Assembly (NCBI RefSeq): GCF_000176915.2
Contig: NC_014844.1
Span: forward strand, 3,286,001-3,350,000
Direction of reading: 5' to 3'
Source of the DNA: Pseudodesulfovibrio aespoeensis Aspo-2
GTDB taxonomy: Bacteria; Desulfobacterota; Desulfovibrionia; Desulfovibrionales; Desulfovibrionaceae
DNA length: 64,000 nucleotides
Shown here: in pieces, positions 1-8,786 of the stretch
Position numbering within the stretch: the stretch's first letter is position 1
Layout: each line of letters opens with the position of its first letter
The notes under the pieces: model-generated
What the model was told of the DNA's origin: nothing
Databases searched by the model: none
What the model saw: only the letters and a program-made list of their open reading frames with translations
Program-made: the position numbers and the translations under genes

Positions 1-36
1 CTCGCCGGAGTGGACAAAAGCCGGGCCTGCCGTTAG
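1..36 (+). CDS. possible 3' end of an upstream gene (partial)
   Basis: Frame 1 is open from the window edge and ends at a TAG, giving a tail of eleven codons ending in RACR. It lies just before the ATG of the next gene, so it could be the C-terminus of a co-directional gene. Nothing about its function can be said, and it could equally be noncoding. Confidence 0.25.
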   Translation, partial: LAGVDKSRACR

Positions 37-46
37 TGAGGGAACC

Positions 47-1261
47 ATGCAAGCGTCCCCGAACACCTGGCCCAAGTTCCGCCGCACCACCCCGCGCATT
101 CTGCTGCTCACCAGCCAGTACTTCCTGACCGGCGAGCTGGAGGCCGCGTGCCGTCGGCTGGGCGTGGAGCATCAGGTCATGGATTTCGGGGCCAGGGAGA
201 TGGACCTAGACACCTTTGTCTCCAGCATGCTCGCCGTGCTGACCGCCTTCAAACCCGACTTCGTGCTCACGGTCAACCACCTGGGCGTGGACCGCGAGGG
301 CGTGCTGGCCGCCCTGCTCGACCGCTTCGACGTGCCCCTGGCCTCCTGGTTCGTGGACAACCCCCACCTCATCCTGGGCGCTTACCAGAACCTGCACGGC
401 ATGCGCACCGCCCTCTTTTCCTGGGACGCGGACAACATCGAGTCCTTGAAAGCCATGGGCTTCCGCCACGTCTTCCACCTGCCCCTGGCCGCAGACCCCA
501 CCCGGTTCACGCCGGGCCGGTCACGCCCTGTTGAGGCATGGCGGGCAGGCATCTCCTTTGTGGGCAACTCCATGCTGGGCAAGACCATCAAGCGGCTGGA
601 AGCGGCCAACCCGTCGCCCAGGCTGGTCCAGGCCGGGATCATGGTGGCCCGTGCCTTCGGCGAATCCGAAGAGCGCTGCTCAGGCCGGTTCCTGGTCAGG
701 AACTACCCGGAGCTGCGGACCGACTACGAGGCCCTTGGCACCCCGGAGCGCACCCAGGCCTTCGAGACCTTCATCACCTGGCAGGCCACGCTCCTCTACC
801 GCCTCGACTGCGTGCTGCGCATCCTCGACCACGCCCCGCTCATCGTCGGCGACCCCGGCTGGAAAGAGCTGCTCAAGGGCCGCGACGACTGGCGATACCA
901 CGCCGAGCTCTCCTACTACGGCGATCTGCCGAACTTCTATCCGCAAAGCGAGATCAACTTCAACTGCACCAGCCAGCAGATGAAGGGCGCGGTCAACCAG
1001 CGCGTCTTTGACGTGCCGTGCTGCGGCGCGTTCCTGCTGACAGACTACCGCAGACAGATGGAGGAGCTGTTCGAGCCGGGCCGCGAGATCGTCTTCTTCA
1101 ATCACCCGGACGAGATCCCCGGACTGGTGGACCTCTACCTGAACGATCCGCAAAAACGGCAGCGCGTGGCCCTGGCCGCCCGCAAGCGCGTGCTGGCCGA
1201 GCACACCTACGACCACCGCATGACCCGACTCATGGACATCATGCACGACACCTTCGCATGA
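47..1261 (+). CDS. CgeB-like glycosyltransferase
   Basis: 404 aa. The N-terminus (about residues 17-25, RILLLTSQY) starts a Rossmann-like fold. The middle segment with VDNPHL and LFSWDADN, and the C-terminal glycosyltransferase-type segment with NQRVFDVPCCGAFLL and EIVFFNHPDE, are typical of the CgeB/DUF3880 family of glycosyltransferases. Members act in the cytoplasm on surface polysaccharides or on flagellin in Desulfovibrio-type bacteria. It is followed 33 bp later by a family-9 glycosyltransferase and then by the flagellar block, so flagellin or LPS glycosylation is plausible, but the substrate is inferred only. The family call is fairly secure. Confidence 0.8.
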   Translation: MQASPNTWPKFRRTTPRILLLTSQYFLTGELEAACRRLGVEHQVMDFGAREMDLDTFVSSMLAVLTAFKPDFVLTVNHLGVDREGVLAALLDRFDVPLASWFVDNPHLILGAYQNLHGMRTALFSWDADNIESLKAMGFRHVFHLPLAADPTRFTPGRSRPVEAWRAGISFVGNSMLGKTIKRLEAANPSPRLVQAGIMVARAFGESEERCSGRFLVRNYPELRTDYEALGTPERTQAFETFITWQATLLYRLDCVLRILDHAPLIVGDPGWKELLKGRDDWRYHAELSYYGDLPNFYPQSEINFNCTSQQMKGAVNQRVFDVPCCGAFLLTDYRRQMEELFEPGREIVFFNHPDEIPGLVDLYLNDPQKRQRVALAARKRVLAEHTYDHRMTRLMDIMHDTFA

Positions 1262-1294
1262 CCGCACCCAGGCCCTGACCCGCCGCGAGACCCT

Positions 1295-2704
1295 ATGAGC
1301 GCCAAACGCCCCATACTCATACTCCAGATGCAGCGCATGGGAGACCTGATCCTCTCCTTTCCGCTCATGCTCTGGCTCGCCCGGCAGTTTCCGGGCCACC
1401 CACTCTTCGTGGCCGCGGAGGCGATGTTCTACAAGCCGCTGATGCGCTTCTCGCCCAAGGCCACCTATTTTCCCTGGGACAGCGCCCACCAGCTCAGGCA
1501 GCACGCCTTTGAGCTGGTCATCAACCTGAGCATCCGGGAGCAGGCCGCCCTCCTGGCCGACGAACTGCGCAGCGAGGCCAGACTCGGACCGACCCAGGCC
1601 AGGGACGGCAGCCGGTTCGTCCACGGCCCCTGGCAGCTCTACCGGACCTCCCTGGTGCGCAACAACCGCTACAACCGCTTTCACTGGGCCGACCTCAACG
1701 CCCTGGACATCGTCCCGGAGCAGGCCATGACCGCCACCCGGTTCGATCCGCCGCGCACCCTGCCGCCCGATTCCGCCTCGGTGGGCCTGTTCCTGGGCGC
1801 GAGCGAGCCGGGCAAGCGGCCCACGGCCCGCTTCTGGGCCGCACTGATCCATGAGCTGCTGGGGCGCGGCCTGCGGCCCGTGCTCTTCGGCGGCCCGGCA
1901 GAGGTCGGGCTGGGCCGCGAGGTGACAACCCTGGCCAAGGCCCCGGTCCTCAACCTGTGCGGCACCCTGGCCCTGGAGGAATTCGGCGTGGTAGGCCAGA
2001 CCCTGGCCCTGTTCATCACCCCGGACACCGGGCCCATGCATCTGGCCGCCTGGACCGGTCTCAAGTGCCTCAACCTGTCCATGGGCCACGTCAACCCGTG
2101 GGAGACAGGCCCCTATCCGCCCGGCCATTTCGTGCTCCGGGCCGACATGGCCTGCGCCAGCGGCTGCTGGCAATGCACAGGCGACAGGCTCCTGTGCCAC
2201 GACCCCTTTGAGCCCGGTCGCGTGGCGGTGCTGGCCGCGCGCATGGTGGCCGGTGACCCGGCAGCCAAGCTCGCGGGCATGAATCTGCCCGGCCTGACCC
2301 TCTTTGAGACGGCCAGGGAACAAGGGCTGTGCCGCCTGCGCAGGCTCGACAGCGCGCCGCCCGACGAGGAGCGGCTCGTCTCGCGCTTCTGGCAGACGTT
2401 CTTCGGGGCTCGCCTTGGCGGGCGGGACGAGGCGCGCGCAGCCACAGCCTGGAAGGACGTGACCGCGTCCGCGCCCAAGGCGGCCACCGCCCTGCTCGGC
2501 CACATCCCTGAGATGAGCCGCCAGTTCACGCACGGAGTGCGCACCGGCTCGCTGTTGCACGAATCCTTCTGGGCCGACAGCCCGCCCGTGGTCAGACCCC
2601 TGACCGGCTATATCCAGATGGCCCTGGCCAACGGCTGCCACTCCCGGCGTGCCTGGGCACAGGCTCTGGAGCTGGTGGAGACGCTCATCGCCAACTGCCG
2701 CTGA
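1295..2704 (+). CDS. glycosyltransferase family 9 (heptosyltransferase-like)
   Basis: 469 aa. It opens with ILILQMQRMGDLILSFP, the classic N-terminal motif of GT9 ADP-heptose:LPS heptosyltransferases, and carries the C-terminal domain signature around FITPDTGPMHLAAWTGLKC, which contains the sugar-nucleotide binding D-T-G-P-M-H. It is longer than WaaC/WaaF (about 320-350 aa) because of a roughly 120-residue C-terminal extension of unknown role. It probably forms an operon with the preceding CgeB-like gene. The heptose donor is supported by rfaE2 elsewhere in the window, but the acceptor cannot be read from sequence. Confidence 0.82.
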   Translation: MSAKRPILILQMQRMGDLILSFPLMLWLARQFPGHPLFVAAEAMFYKPLMRFSPKATYFPWDSAHQLRQHAFELVINLSIREQAALLADELRSEARLGPTQARDGSRFVHGPWQLYRTSLVRNNRYNRFHWADLNALDIVPEQAMTATRFDPPRTLPPDSASVGLFLGASEPGKRPTARFWAALIHELLGRGLRPVLFGGPAEVGLGREVTTLAKAPVLNLCGTLALEEFGVVGQTLALFITPDTGPMHLAAWTGLKCLNLSMGHVNPWETGPYPPGHFVLRADMACASGCWQCTGDRLLCHDPFEPGRVAVLAARMVAGDPAAKLAGMNLPGLTLFETAREQGLCRLRRLDSAPPDEERLVSRFWQTFFGARLGGRDEARAATAWKDVTASAPKAATALLGHIPEMSRQFTHGVRTGSLLHESFWADSPPVVRPLTGYIQMALANGCHSRRAWAQALELVETLIANCR

Positions 2705-2736
2705 CCCCGGCCCGACCACTCCCGCGCACTTTTCCA

Positions 2737-2814
2737 GGCCCGGTCATGATCCGGGCCGGCCCGCACCCGGCAAGGAACGTCCCCTGCCCGGACCACCGCC
2801 TCGCAACAGGCGGT
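2737..2814 (+). terminator. two hairpins after the GT9 gene, possible terminator
   Basis: A 7-bp GGCCCGG/CCGGGCC stem (2737-2743 with 2751-2757) is followed by a second stem ACCGCCT/AGGCGGT (2795-2801 with 2808-2814). Neither has a long T tract, so function is tentative. They separate the glycosyltransferase genes from the flagellar block. Confidence 0.35.
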
Positions 2815-2865
2815 TTCTGCCTACTCCTCATTTCGACAATACGCCTGAATTACTGAATTTCCCCT

Positions 2866-2882
2866 TTGGCACGGCTTTTGAT
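2866..2882 (+). promoter_or_regulatory. sigma-54-like promoter upstream of fliK
   Basis: TTGGCACGGCTTTTGAT has the -24 GG (2868-2869) at the right N10 distance from the -12 position, but the -12 dinucleotide is GA rather than GC. It lies 26 bp before the fliK ATG. A true sigma-54 promoter precedes the flagellin gene, so RpoN control of this flagellar block is reasonable; the mismatch makes this only a candidate. Confidence 0.4.
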
Positions 2883-2907
2883 TGTATGGATGCCGAAGGA
2901 GCAAACC

Positions 2908-4668
2908 ATGCAAAATATTCCCGGCATCGCTTTGGAACCCATCACGGACAAGATCAAGAACCCGAACGTATCGGGATTTGGCAGGAATGAGCAGCAGGGG
3001 CTGTTCGCCGAGGTCTTTGCCCAGCATTCCACGGCTATCGAGAATGAACTCGCCATGGCCCCTGTCACCACCACCGACAAGATGCTCGAATCCGCGCCCC
3101 TGCCCCAGGAGGAATCCAAATCCGTGGTCACGGCCAGCACCAAGGTCAAGGCCAGGGAAGAGCGCGTGGTCAAGGAGGACCAGGACGCAAAGACTCGCAA
3201 CAGCGAAGAACGCATGACCCGCGAGGACATGGAAAAGGTCAAGGAAGACCTCGAAGCCTATGGGATGAGCGCCGAGGAAATCGCCGAGATAGAGAAGAAG
3301 GTCAACAGCGAAAAAGGCATGACCTGGAAGGAATTCGCCTCCACCCTGGCCGACAAGATGGAATCCATGCGCAAGGCGAGCATCAGCGACGACCAGCGGG
3401 AAAAGCTTGCCACCTTCTTTGCCAAGTTCGGCTTCACCACCGAGGAGTCCGACACCCTCATCGCCCGGCTTGAGAATGGCGAGCAGGACAAGGTCGTGAG
3501 CGCCATGCAGACCAAGCTGGCCGAGCTGCCCAAGGCCCAGCAACTGCTCCTGACCAAGGACGAGGTCGAGGCTTTCTCATCCGCCATGCGCTTCTCCACC
3601 GAGTTCACCGCCAAGATCAAGGAGATGGTCGGCACCAACTCCACGGCCAAGGAGGTCAAGGAAGCCTTCACCCTGATCCGTCAGGAGCTGGCCGGGATGG
3701 ACGCCAAGGACCGCCAGTTGGTCAAGGCCGTGGGCAGGGAATTCGCGCAGTCCATGGGCGAAACCTTGAAGGCGAGCAGCGCGGCCAGGGACATCGAGGC
3801 TGCCGTGGACCTCAAGCCCCGCGTGGCCGAGGACAGCCCCAGGACCGAGGGCAAGTCCGGCACCCAGACCGATGCGAAGACCGAAACCAGGGGCGATGCC
3901 GAAGCGCGGACGCAGGTGCGTGAAGATTTCAAGGGCGCGGTCGAGACCCGCAAGGAGTCCATGCCCGCCGAGACAGCCAAAAAGAGCGCGAGCCCGATCC
4001 TGCCCGAGAAGTCCGGCTCCGACACCACCGATGGCCGCAACGACAACGCCAAGGCCGAGGACCCGTGGGGCAACCTCTTGGCCAAGCTCAAGGACGACTC
4101 GTCCCGGCCCAACTCCACCCGGACCGCGACCGACACCACTGAACAGTTGTTCAAGACCGACACCTCGGACCTGGTCTCCAAGAACCAGAACAGGGTCTGG
4201 GACAAGGTCGATGCGCCCAAGGTCATGCGTCAGGTGGAAACCGCCATTTTCAAGAACCTGTCAAACGGCACCAAGCAGCTCACCCTGCAACTGACGCCCG
4301 AGAACCTGGGCAAGCTGAACATCGTGCTCCAGGTCCAGGGCAAGGAAGTCAACGCCGTGATCAGGGCCGACAGCGCGGACGCGGCCAGAGTCATCAACGA
4401 GAACATCGAGGCGATCCGCTCCTCCCTGGAAAGCCAGGGACTCAAGGTCGAGAAGCTCGAGGTGCAGACCGGCCTGACCGGCAACCAGGACAGCAACGAC
4501 TGGGCTGGCAGCGAACAGCACAACCTGGCGCGCGATCGCGAGGTCATGACCGCCATGCGCAAGCACATGCGCGCCATGCGCGGCGACGCCACCGGGCTGG
4601 GCCCGGTCTCTGCTGACACGCCCCCCCGCAGCGCCCGCACCGAACAGGGCATCCACGTCATCGCCTAA
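2908..4668 (+). CDS. fliK: flagellar hook-length control protein FliK
   Basis: 586 aa from the ATG that has GAAGGAG seven bases upstream; an in-frame ATG at 2866 lacks a ribosome site. The first ~400 residues are a low-complexity, Lys/Glu/Ala-rich helical ruler region. The C-terminal ~100 residues hold the conserved FliK (Flg_hook) core, including LTLQLTPENLGKLNIVLQ and a segment predicted to form the T3S4 substrate-switch domain. FliK measures hook length and switches the flagellar export apparatus to filament substrates. It is 12 bp upstream of flgD and then flgE, the usual hook-assembly neighbourhood. Confidence 0.93.
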   Translation: MQNIPGIALEPITDKIKNPNVSGFGRNEQQGLFAEVFAQHSTAIENELAMAPVTTTDKMLESAPLPQEESKSVVTASTKVKAREERVVKEDQDAKTRNSEERMTREDMEKVKEDLEAYGMSAEEIAEIEKKVNSEKGMTWKEFASTLADKMESMRKASISDDQREKLATFFAKFGFTTEESDTLIARLENGEQDKVVSAMQTKLAELPKAQQLLLTKDEVEAFSSAMRFSTEFTAKIKEMVGTNSTAKEVKEAFTLIRQELAGMDAKDRQLVKAVGREFAQSMGETLKASSAARDIEAAVDLKPRVAEDSPRTEGKSGTQTDAKTETRGDAEARTQVREDFKGAVETRKESMPAETAKKSASPILPEKSGSDTTDGRNDNAKAEDPWGNLLAKLKDDSSRPNSTRTATDTTEQLFKTDTSDLVSKNQNRVWDKVDAPKVMRQVETAIFKNLSNGTKQLTLQLTPENLGKLNIVLQVQGKEVNAVIRADSADAARVINENIEAIRSSLESQGLKVEKLEVQTGLTGNQDSNDWAGSEQHNLARDREVMTAMRKHMRAMRGDATGLGPVSADTPPRSARTEQGIHVIA

Positions 4669-4680
4669 GCGAGGTTTATC

Positions 4681-5424
4681 ATGGGATACACAGACACCAC
4701 CGGCGTCTATATCGGCGCACAGGAAGACCGGCTTGCCGCCTCCAACACGCCGACCAGCAAGGCGAGCCTTGGGCAGGCGGATTTCCTGACTCTGCTGGTA
4801 GCCCAGCTGACGCACCAGGACCCGCTCAACCCGATGCAGGACACGGACATGACCTCGCAGTTGGCCCAGTTCTCCAGCCTTGAGCAGCTGACCAAGATCA
4901 ACGACGGCGTCCAGTCGTTGAACACGGTCATGGGCAAGAGCGACCTGCTCTCCGCAGCCAGCTACATCGGCAAGGACATCAAGGCCGAAGGGTACAAGAT
5001 CAGCGTCGCCGAAGGCAACGCCTCGACCATCTACTACGGGTTCGGCGAGTCGGTCACTGAGATCTTCATGAACATCTACGACTCCGAGGGTGCCATTGTC
5101 CGCACCGTGGAGCTCGGCAGCAAGGAAGCCGGCACCTACCAGTACAAGTGGGATGGCAGGGACGAGAGCGGCAACCTGGTGGACGACGGCACCTACGGCG
5201 TCGGCATTCTCGGCAAGGACGCAGGCGGCAAGGCCGTCATGGTTCAGACAGAAATTTCCGGAACGGTCGATGCCGTGGTCAATGAGAGCGGGACCCAGTA
5301 CCTGCGGCTCAAGGATGGCCGTTTCGTGAGCTTCCTCAACGTCAAGGAAATCGTCGATCCGGGCAGCACGAGCGTCACGGACGATTCGGACACCACCGAC
5401 GAAGCGGAAGAGACAGGCGCATAG
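4681..5424 (+). CDS. flgD: flagellar hook assembly (capping) protein FlgD
   Basis: 247 aa. The N-terminal motif DFLTLLVAQLTHQDPLNPM followed by MTSQLAQFSSLEQL is the FlgD signature. The central part (about residues 105-175) is a FlgD Ig-like/FLg-hook domain with TYQYKWDGRDESGN. FlgD caps the growing hook and guides FlgE polymerisation outside the cell. A GAGG site precedes the ATG. It follows fliK by 12 bp and precedes flgE by 58 bp. The tail is Ser/Thr/Asp-rich, which is common in this family. Confidence 0.95.
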   Translation: MGYTDTTGVYIGAQEDRLAASNTPTSKASLGQADFLTLLVAQLTHQDPLNPMQDTDMTSQLAQFSSLEQLTKINDGVQSLNTVMGKSDLLSAASYIGKDIKAEGYKISVAEGNASTIYYGFGESVTEIFMNIYDSEGAIVRTVELGSKEAGTYQYKWDGRDESGNLVDDGTYGVGILGKDAGGKAVMVQTEISGTVDAVVNESGTQYLRLKDGRFVSFLNVKEIVDPGSTSVTDDSDTTDEAEETGA

Positions 5425-5482
5425 GCAAATCACGCCCGGGCGAGACCGCCCGGACATCTTGGAGAAGAGACAGGAGGTAGTT

Positions 5483-7147
5483 ATGGGTTTAGGGTCATCA
5501 CTTTACGCGGGCATCACCGGCCTGACCGTGCACTCCGAGCGCATGACGGTCATCGGCAACAACCTGGCCAACGTCAACACTGTGGGCTTCAAGGGCACCT
5601 GGATGCAGTTCGAGGATCTCCTGAGCCAGGACTTCGCCACGGTCAACGGCGTGGGCCAGATAGGCCGGGGCGTGCGCGTTTCCACCATCTATTCGGATTT
5701 CGGCCAGGGCTCCTTCGAGTCCTCCACCGAGGCCACGGACGTGGCCATCTCCGGGGACGGCATGTTTGTTCTCTCCCCCAAGGGACTGGATTCCAAGTTC
5801 TACTCCCGCGCGGGCAACTTCCGCTTCGACAACGACGGCTACCTTGTGGATCCGCACGGCTACGTGGTCCAGGGTTGGGCCGTGGAACAGGCCACCACCT
5901 CGGTGTCCTCCACCTCCGCGACAACCACCAGCACGGTCAACTCCACCCGCATCGTCGGCACCCCCACCGACATCCGGCTCGACAACTTCCAGTCGTCGCC
6001 GAAAGCCACCAGCTCCATGTCCGTGGTCACCAACCTCGACCCCACGGCCACGGACAAGTCCACCAGCGCTACCCATCCCTATTTCGCCATGTTCGAGAAC
6101 TGGGACGGCACCGAGGACACCCCCCTGGACGCCACCCGCTACTCCTACTCGACCACCATGAAGGTGTTCGACGACATCGGCACAGCCCACAACGTGACCG
6201 TGTACTTCGACCCGGTTACCTTGAGCAACGCAGGCGGCGACACGGTGTGGGAGTACATGGTCACGGTCAACCCCTCCGAGGACCGGCGCATGCTCAGCGG
6301 CGCAGACGGCAATATCACCTCCATCGGCAAGGGGCTGACCGAAGCGTCGGGCGTGCTCATGGTCGGCACCCTGACCTTCACCACCGGCCAGCTCACGGCA
6401 ATGAGCGCCTTCACCCTCAAGTCCAACGGCGGCATGACCGGCGGTCCCGATGACCTGCGCAACTGGACTCCGGCGGACTTCTCCACCGGCGGCTATCCGG
6501 TCTTCACCGCCAACTTCCTGGGCAAGTCCAACGCCAGCACGGCCGAGGCGGCCAACGCCACGCCCATCCAGATGGACTTTGGCATCTCCAACAACGACCT
6601 CTCTGGCAACGGCTGGACCGTGAGCCTTGGCACCATGCCCTCCAACGCGGCAGCTGCCCAACTGGCCATTACCAACAGCACCGGGTATCTGCCCAGCTTC
6701 AGGGATCCGGCTGTGAGCGCCCTGGCCACCCAGAGCTACAACACCGGCGGCTCGTCCACCCTGTTCCAGGGGCAGGACGGTTACTCCGCAGGCATCCTGC
6801 AGAACATCTCGGTCTCGCGCGAGGGCGTGCTCACCGGCCACTACTCCAACGGAGAAGTGATCGAGCTCTATGCACTGACCCTAGCCACCTTCACCAACAA
6901 GCACGGGCTGCGGCGCGAAGGCGGCAACCTCTTCTCCGAGACGCGCGAGTCCGGCCCGGCCCTGACCGGCCAGGCAGGCTCCAGCGGCAAGGGCACGGTG
7001 GACGGCAACGCCTTGGAGCTGTCCAACGTGGACATGGCCACCGAATTCGTGCGCATGATCACCACTCAGCGCGGGTTCCAGGCCAACACCAAGGTCATCA
7101 CGACCACGGACTCCATGCTCGGCGAAGTCATCGCCATGAAGAGGTAG
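5483..7147 (+). CDS. flgE: flagellar hook protein FlgE
   Basis: 554 aa when started at the ATG preceded by CAGGAGGT; an upstream in-frame ATG at 5459 would overlap this ribosome site. The N-terminus (SSLYAGITGLTVHSERM, then IGNNLANVNTVGFKG) is the flagellar basal-body rod/hook family signature, and the C-terminus (NVDMATEFVRMITTQRGFQ) is the matching terminal helix. The central ~350 residues form the variable surface-exposed D1/D2 domains rich in Ser/Thr. FlgE polymerises into the hook outside the cell. It is last in the fliK-flgD-flgE set. Confidence 0.96.
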   Translation: MGLGSSLYAGITGLTVHSERMTVIGNNLANVNTVGFKGTWMQFEDLLSQDFATVNGVGQIGRGVRVSTIYSDFGQGSFESSTEATDVAISGDGMFVLSPKGLDSKFYSRAGNFRFDNDGYLVDPHGYVVQGWAVEQATTSVSSTSATTTSTVNSTRIVGTPTDIRLDNFQSSPKATSSMSVVTNLDPTATDKSTSATHPYFAMFENWDGTEDTPLDATRYSYSTTMKVFDDIGTAHNVTVYFDPVTLSNAGGDTVWEYMVTVNPSEDRRMLSGADGNITSIGKGLTEASGVLMVGTLTFTTGQLTAMSAFTLKSNGGMTGGPDDLRNWTPADFSTGGYPVFTANFLGKSNASTAEAANATPIQMDFGISNNDLSGNGWTVSLGTMPSNAAAAQLAITNSTGYLPSFRDPAVSALATQSYNTGGSSTLFQGQDGYSAGILQNISVSREGVLTGHYSNGEVIELYALTLATFTNKHGLRREGGNLFSETRESGPALTGQAGSSGKGTVDGNALELSNVDMATEFVRMITTQRGFQANTKVITTTDSMLGEVIAMKR

Positions 7148-7267
7148 CGCGGCGCACCAAGGCCACAGCCCTTAACAATTGCAAAAAAGCGTCCGGCTCA
7201 TGCTGCGCGGACGCCCTTCTCCAAGACAGCTCCGCGTCTGACCCGCGCGGGGCGCGCACAACAGGCC

Positions 7268-7294
7268 GGCCCGGCAGGACATCCCTGCCGGGCC
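7268..7294 (+). terminator. flgE: hairpin after flgE, probable terminator
   Basis: A perfect 11-bp stem GGCCCGGCAGG (7268-7278) pairs with CCTGCCGGGCC (7284-7294) around the five-base loop ACATC. Only a weak T-run follows, so it may act as a terminator or as an mRNA-end stabiliser. Confidence 0.55.
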
Positions 7295-7692
7295 GCTTCG
7301 CGTTCACTGGTCAGACCCTGCCTGCGTCCAGTCCAACCAGGGAAACCGTCCGCCATCGCCTGCGTCCGCGCCTTTGATCACGCCCCCAGCCCTCTGCCCG
7401 GCCACAGCACCCCGTGCGGGTCCAAGGCCCATGCCAGCCCCTGCCGCCCCCTGGTTTGGCACCCGACTTGGCAGAGGGTCCGGCCCCTGGTCCAATCTAA
7501 AGCTCCAGGCCGAGTCTCAAAAGCGGTCCGAGACCCGGCCCGCACCGACCCCGGCAGGGCATTTTTTGCTGCCCACCACCGGCGATCCTTTGACAAACCG
7601 CCCTGTTGGACAGATTCCGACTTAGGCAAAAAAGGACTGTCTAGACTTTTTATAAACTGACAATGCCTTAATATACCTTAATAAAGCACAGT

Positions 7693-7708
7693 TGGCACGC
7701 ATACTGCT
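7693..7708 (+). promoter_or_regulatory. sigma-54 (RpoN) promoter of the flagellin gene
   Basis: TTGGCACGCATACTGCT matches the -24/-12 consensus: GG at 7694-7695, ten bases, then GC at 7706-7707. Transcription would start near 7719, leaving a short leader that contains the AAGGAGGG ribosome site before the ATG at 7754. RpoN-dependent transcription of flagellin is established in many polar flagellates. Confidence 0.85.
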
Positions 7709-7753
7709 AAAGACAGCGCAAATGGATTTGAAGTTTGAACAAGGAGGGTTCTG

Positions 7754-8680
7754 ATGTCTTTAGTTATCAACCACAACCTGATGGCGATGAACGCCCAGAG
7801 GAACCTGAGCGAGCACTACAGCCGCCTTGGCACCTCGACCCGGCGTTTGTCTTCCGGTCTGCGCGTTGGCACGGCTGCCGACGATGCCGCCGGACTGGCT
7901 ATTCGCGAACTCATGCGCTCGGAAATAAGCTCTCTGCACCAGGGCATCCGCAACGCAGCCGACGCGATTTCACTCATCCAGACGGCGGACGGCGCGCTGC
8001 AGGTCATCGATGAAAAGCTCATCCGCATGAAAGAGCTGGCCATGCAGGCGTCCACCGGCACGTACAACTCCGACCAGCGCCTGATCATCGACTCCGAGTA
8101 TCAGGCCATGTCCTCGGAAATCAACCGTATCGCCAACGCCACGGACTTCAACGGAATTTACCTGCTCAACGGTAACCTGTCCGGCAATCCGGGCACGGAC
8201 CACAACGGCAGGGGCATTTCGCCCACCGGTCCCTTGAAGATCCACTTCGGCACAGGCAACGACAGCTCGGAAGACTACTACTACGTAGCCATCCAGGGCT
8301 CCACGGCCTCTGCCTTCGGCCTGGGCCACGCCGCCACAGCCAAGGCTGGGGCCACTGCCGAGGAAATCAACGCGGGCAAGGCCATCTCCACCCAGGCGCT
8401 GGCCCAGGCAGCCATGGCCGCCATCAACAACGCGATCATTTCCAAGGACAAGATCCGCGCCAACCTCGGTGCCATGCAGAACCGGCTGGAGAACACCATC
8501 ACCAACCTGGAAATCCAGGCCGAGAACCTGCAGGCTGCCGAATCCCGCATCTCCGACGTCGATGTGGCGCAGGAAATGACGGAATTCGTGCGCAACCAGA
8601 TCATGACCCAGTCCGCTGTCGCCATGCTGGCGCAGGCCAACTCCCTGCCGAGGATGGCCATGCAGCTCATCGGCGGCTAG
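7754..8680 (+). CDS. fliC: flagellin
   Basis: 308 aa. The N-terminal D0/D1 region (MSLVINHNLMAMNAQRNL, then RLSSGLRV and AADDAAGLAI) and the C-terminal D1/D0 region (LENTITNLEIQAENLQAAES, ISDVDVAQEM, ending in LIGG) are diagnostic. The central variable domain is short (about residues 145-215), giving a compact flagellin. It is exported by the flagellar type III system and forms the filament. A strong AAGGAGGG site and a sigma-54 promoter lie upstream; a hairpin follows the stop. Surface Ser/Thr residues could carry glycans made by the nearby glycosyltransferases, which is inference. Confidence 0.96.
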   Translation: MSLVINHNLMAMNAQRNLSEHYSRLGTSTRRLSSGLRVGTAADDAAGLAIRELMRSEISSLHQGIRNAADAISLIQTADGALQVIDEKLIRMKELAMQASTGTYNSDQRLIIDSEYQAMSSEINRIANATDFNGIYLLNGNLSGNPGTDHNGRGISPTGPLKIHFGTGNDSSEDYYYVAIQGSTASAFGLGHAATAKAGATAEEINAGKAISTQALAQAAMAAINNAIISKDKIRANLGAMQNRLENTITNLEIQAENLQAAESRISDVDVAQEMTEFVRNQIMTQSAVAMLAQANSLPRMAMQLIGG

Positions 8681-8715
8681 CCGCACCGGGCAGACTTTCG
8701 CGGCTGAAGACGATC

Positions 8716-8756
8716 GGAACCGGACCGGCGGCCACTGGCCGCCGGGCTCCGGTTCC
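8716..8756. terminator. branched hairpin between flagellin and rnc
   Basis: Outer stem GGAACCGG/CCGGTTCC (8716-8723 with 8749-8756) encloses an inner stem GGCGGCC/GGCCGCC (8727-8733 with 8737-8743). It lies between two convergent genes and probably terminates both, though no long T tract is present. Confidence 0.5.
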
Positions 8757-8786
8757 CGGTCGTTTGCCCGCGCCCATAAGGCCGGG

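Larger units (their letters stand above)
7148..7753. other. 606-bp intergenic region between flgE and flagellin
   Basis: No credible gene is seen. It contains a GC-rich hairpin close to flgE, then an AT-rich stretch (about 7620-7690) leading to the sigma-54 promoter of the flagellin gene. The 83-codon open frame at 7374-7625 has no ribosome site and Pro/Arg/Ala-rich, non-protein-like composition. Confidence 0.7.

Noticed and set aside
680-2719. 679-codon minus-strand open frame
   Set aside because: Antisense to two convincing glycosyltransferase genes. High GC gives long shadow frames, and the translation is Gly/His/Gln-rich without domains.
7374-7625. 83-codon open frame between flgE and flagellin
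   Set aside because: No ribosome site, Pro/Ala/Arg-rich composition and no family resemblance.
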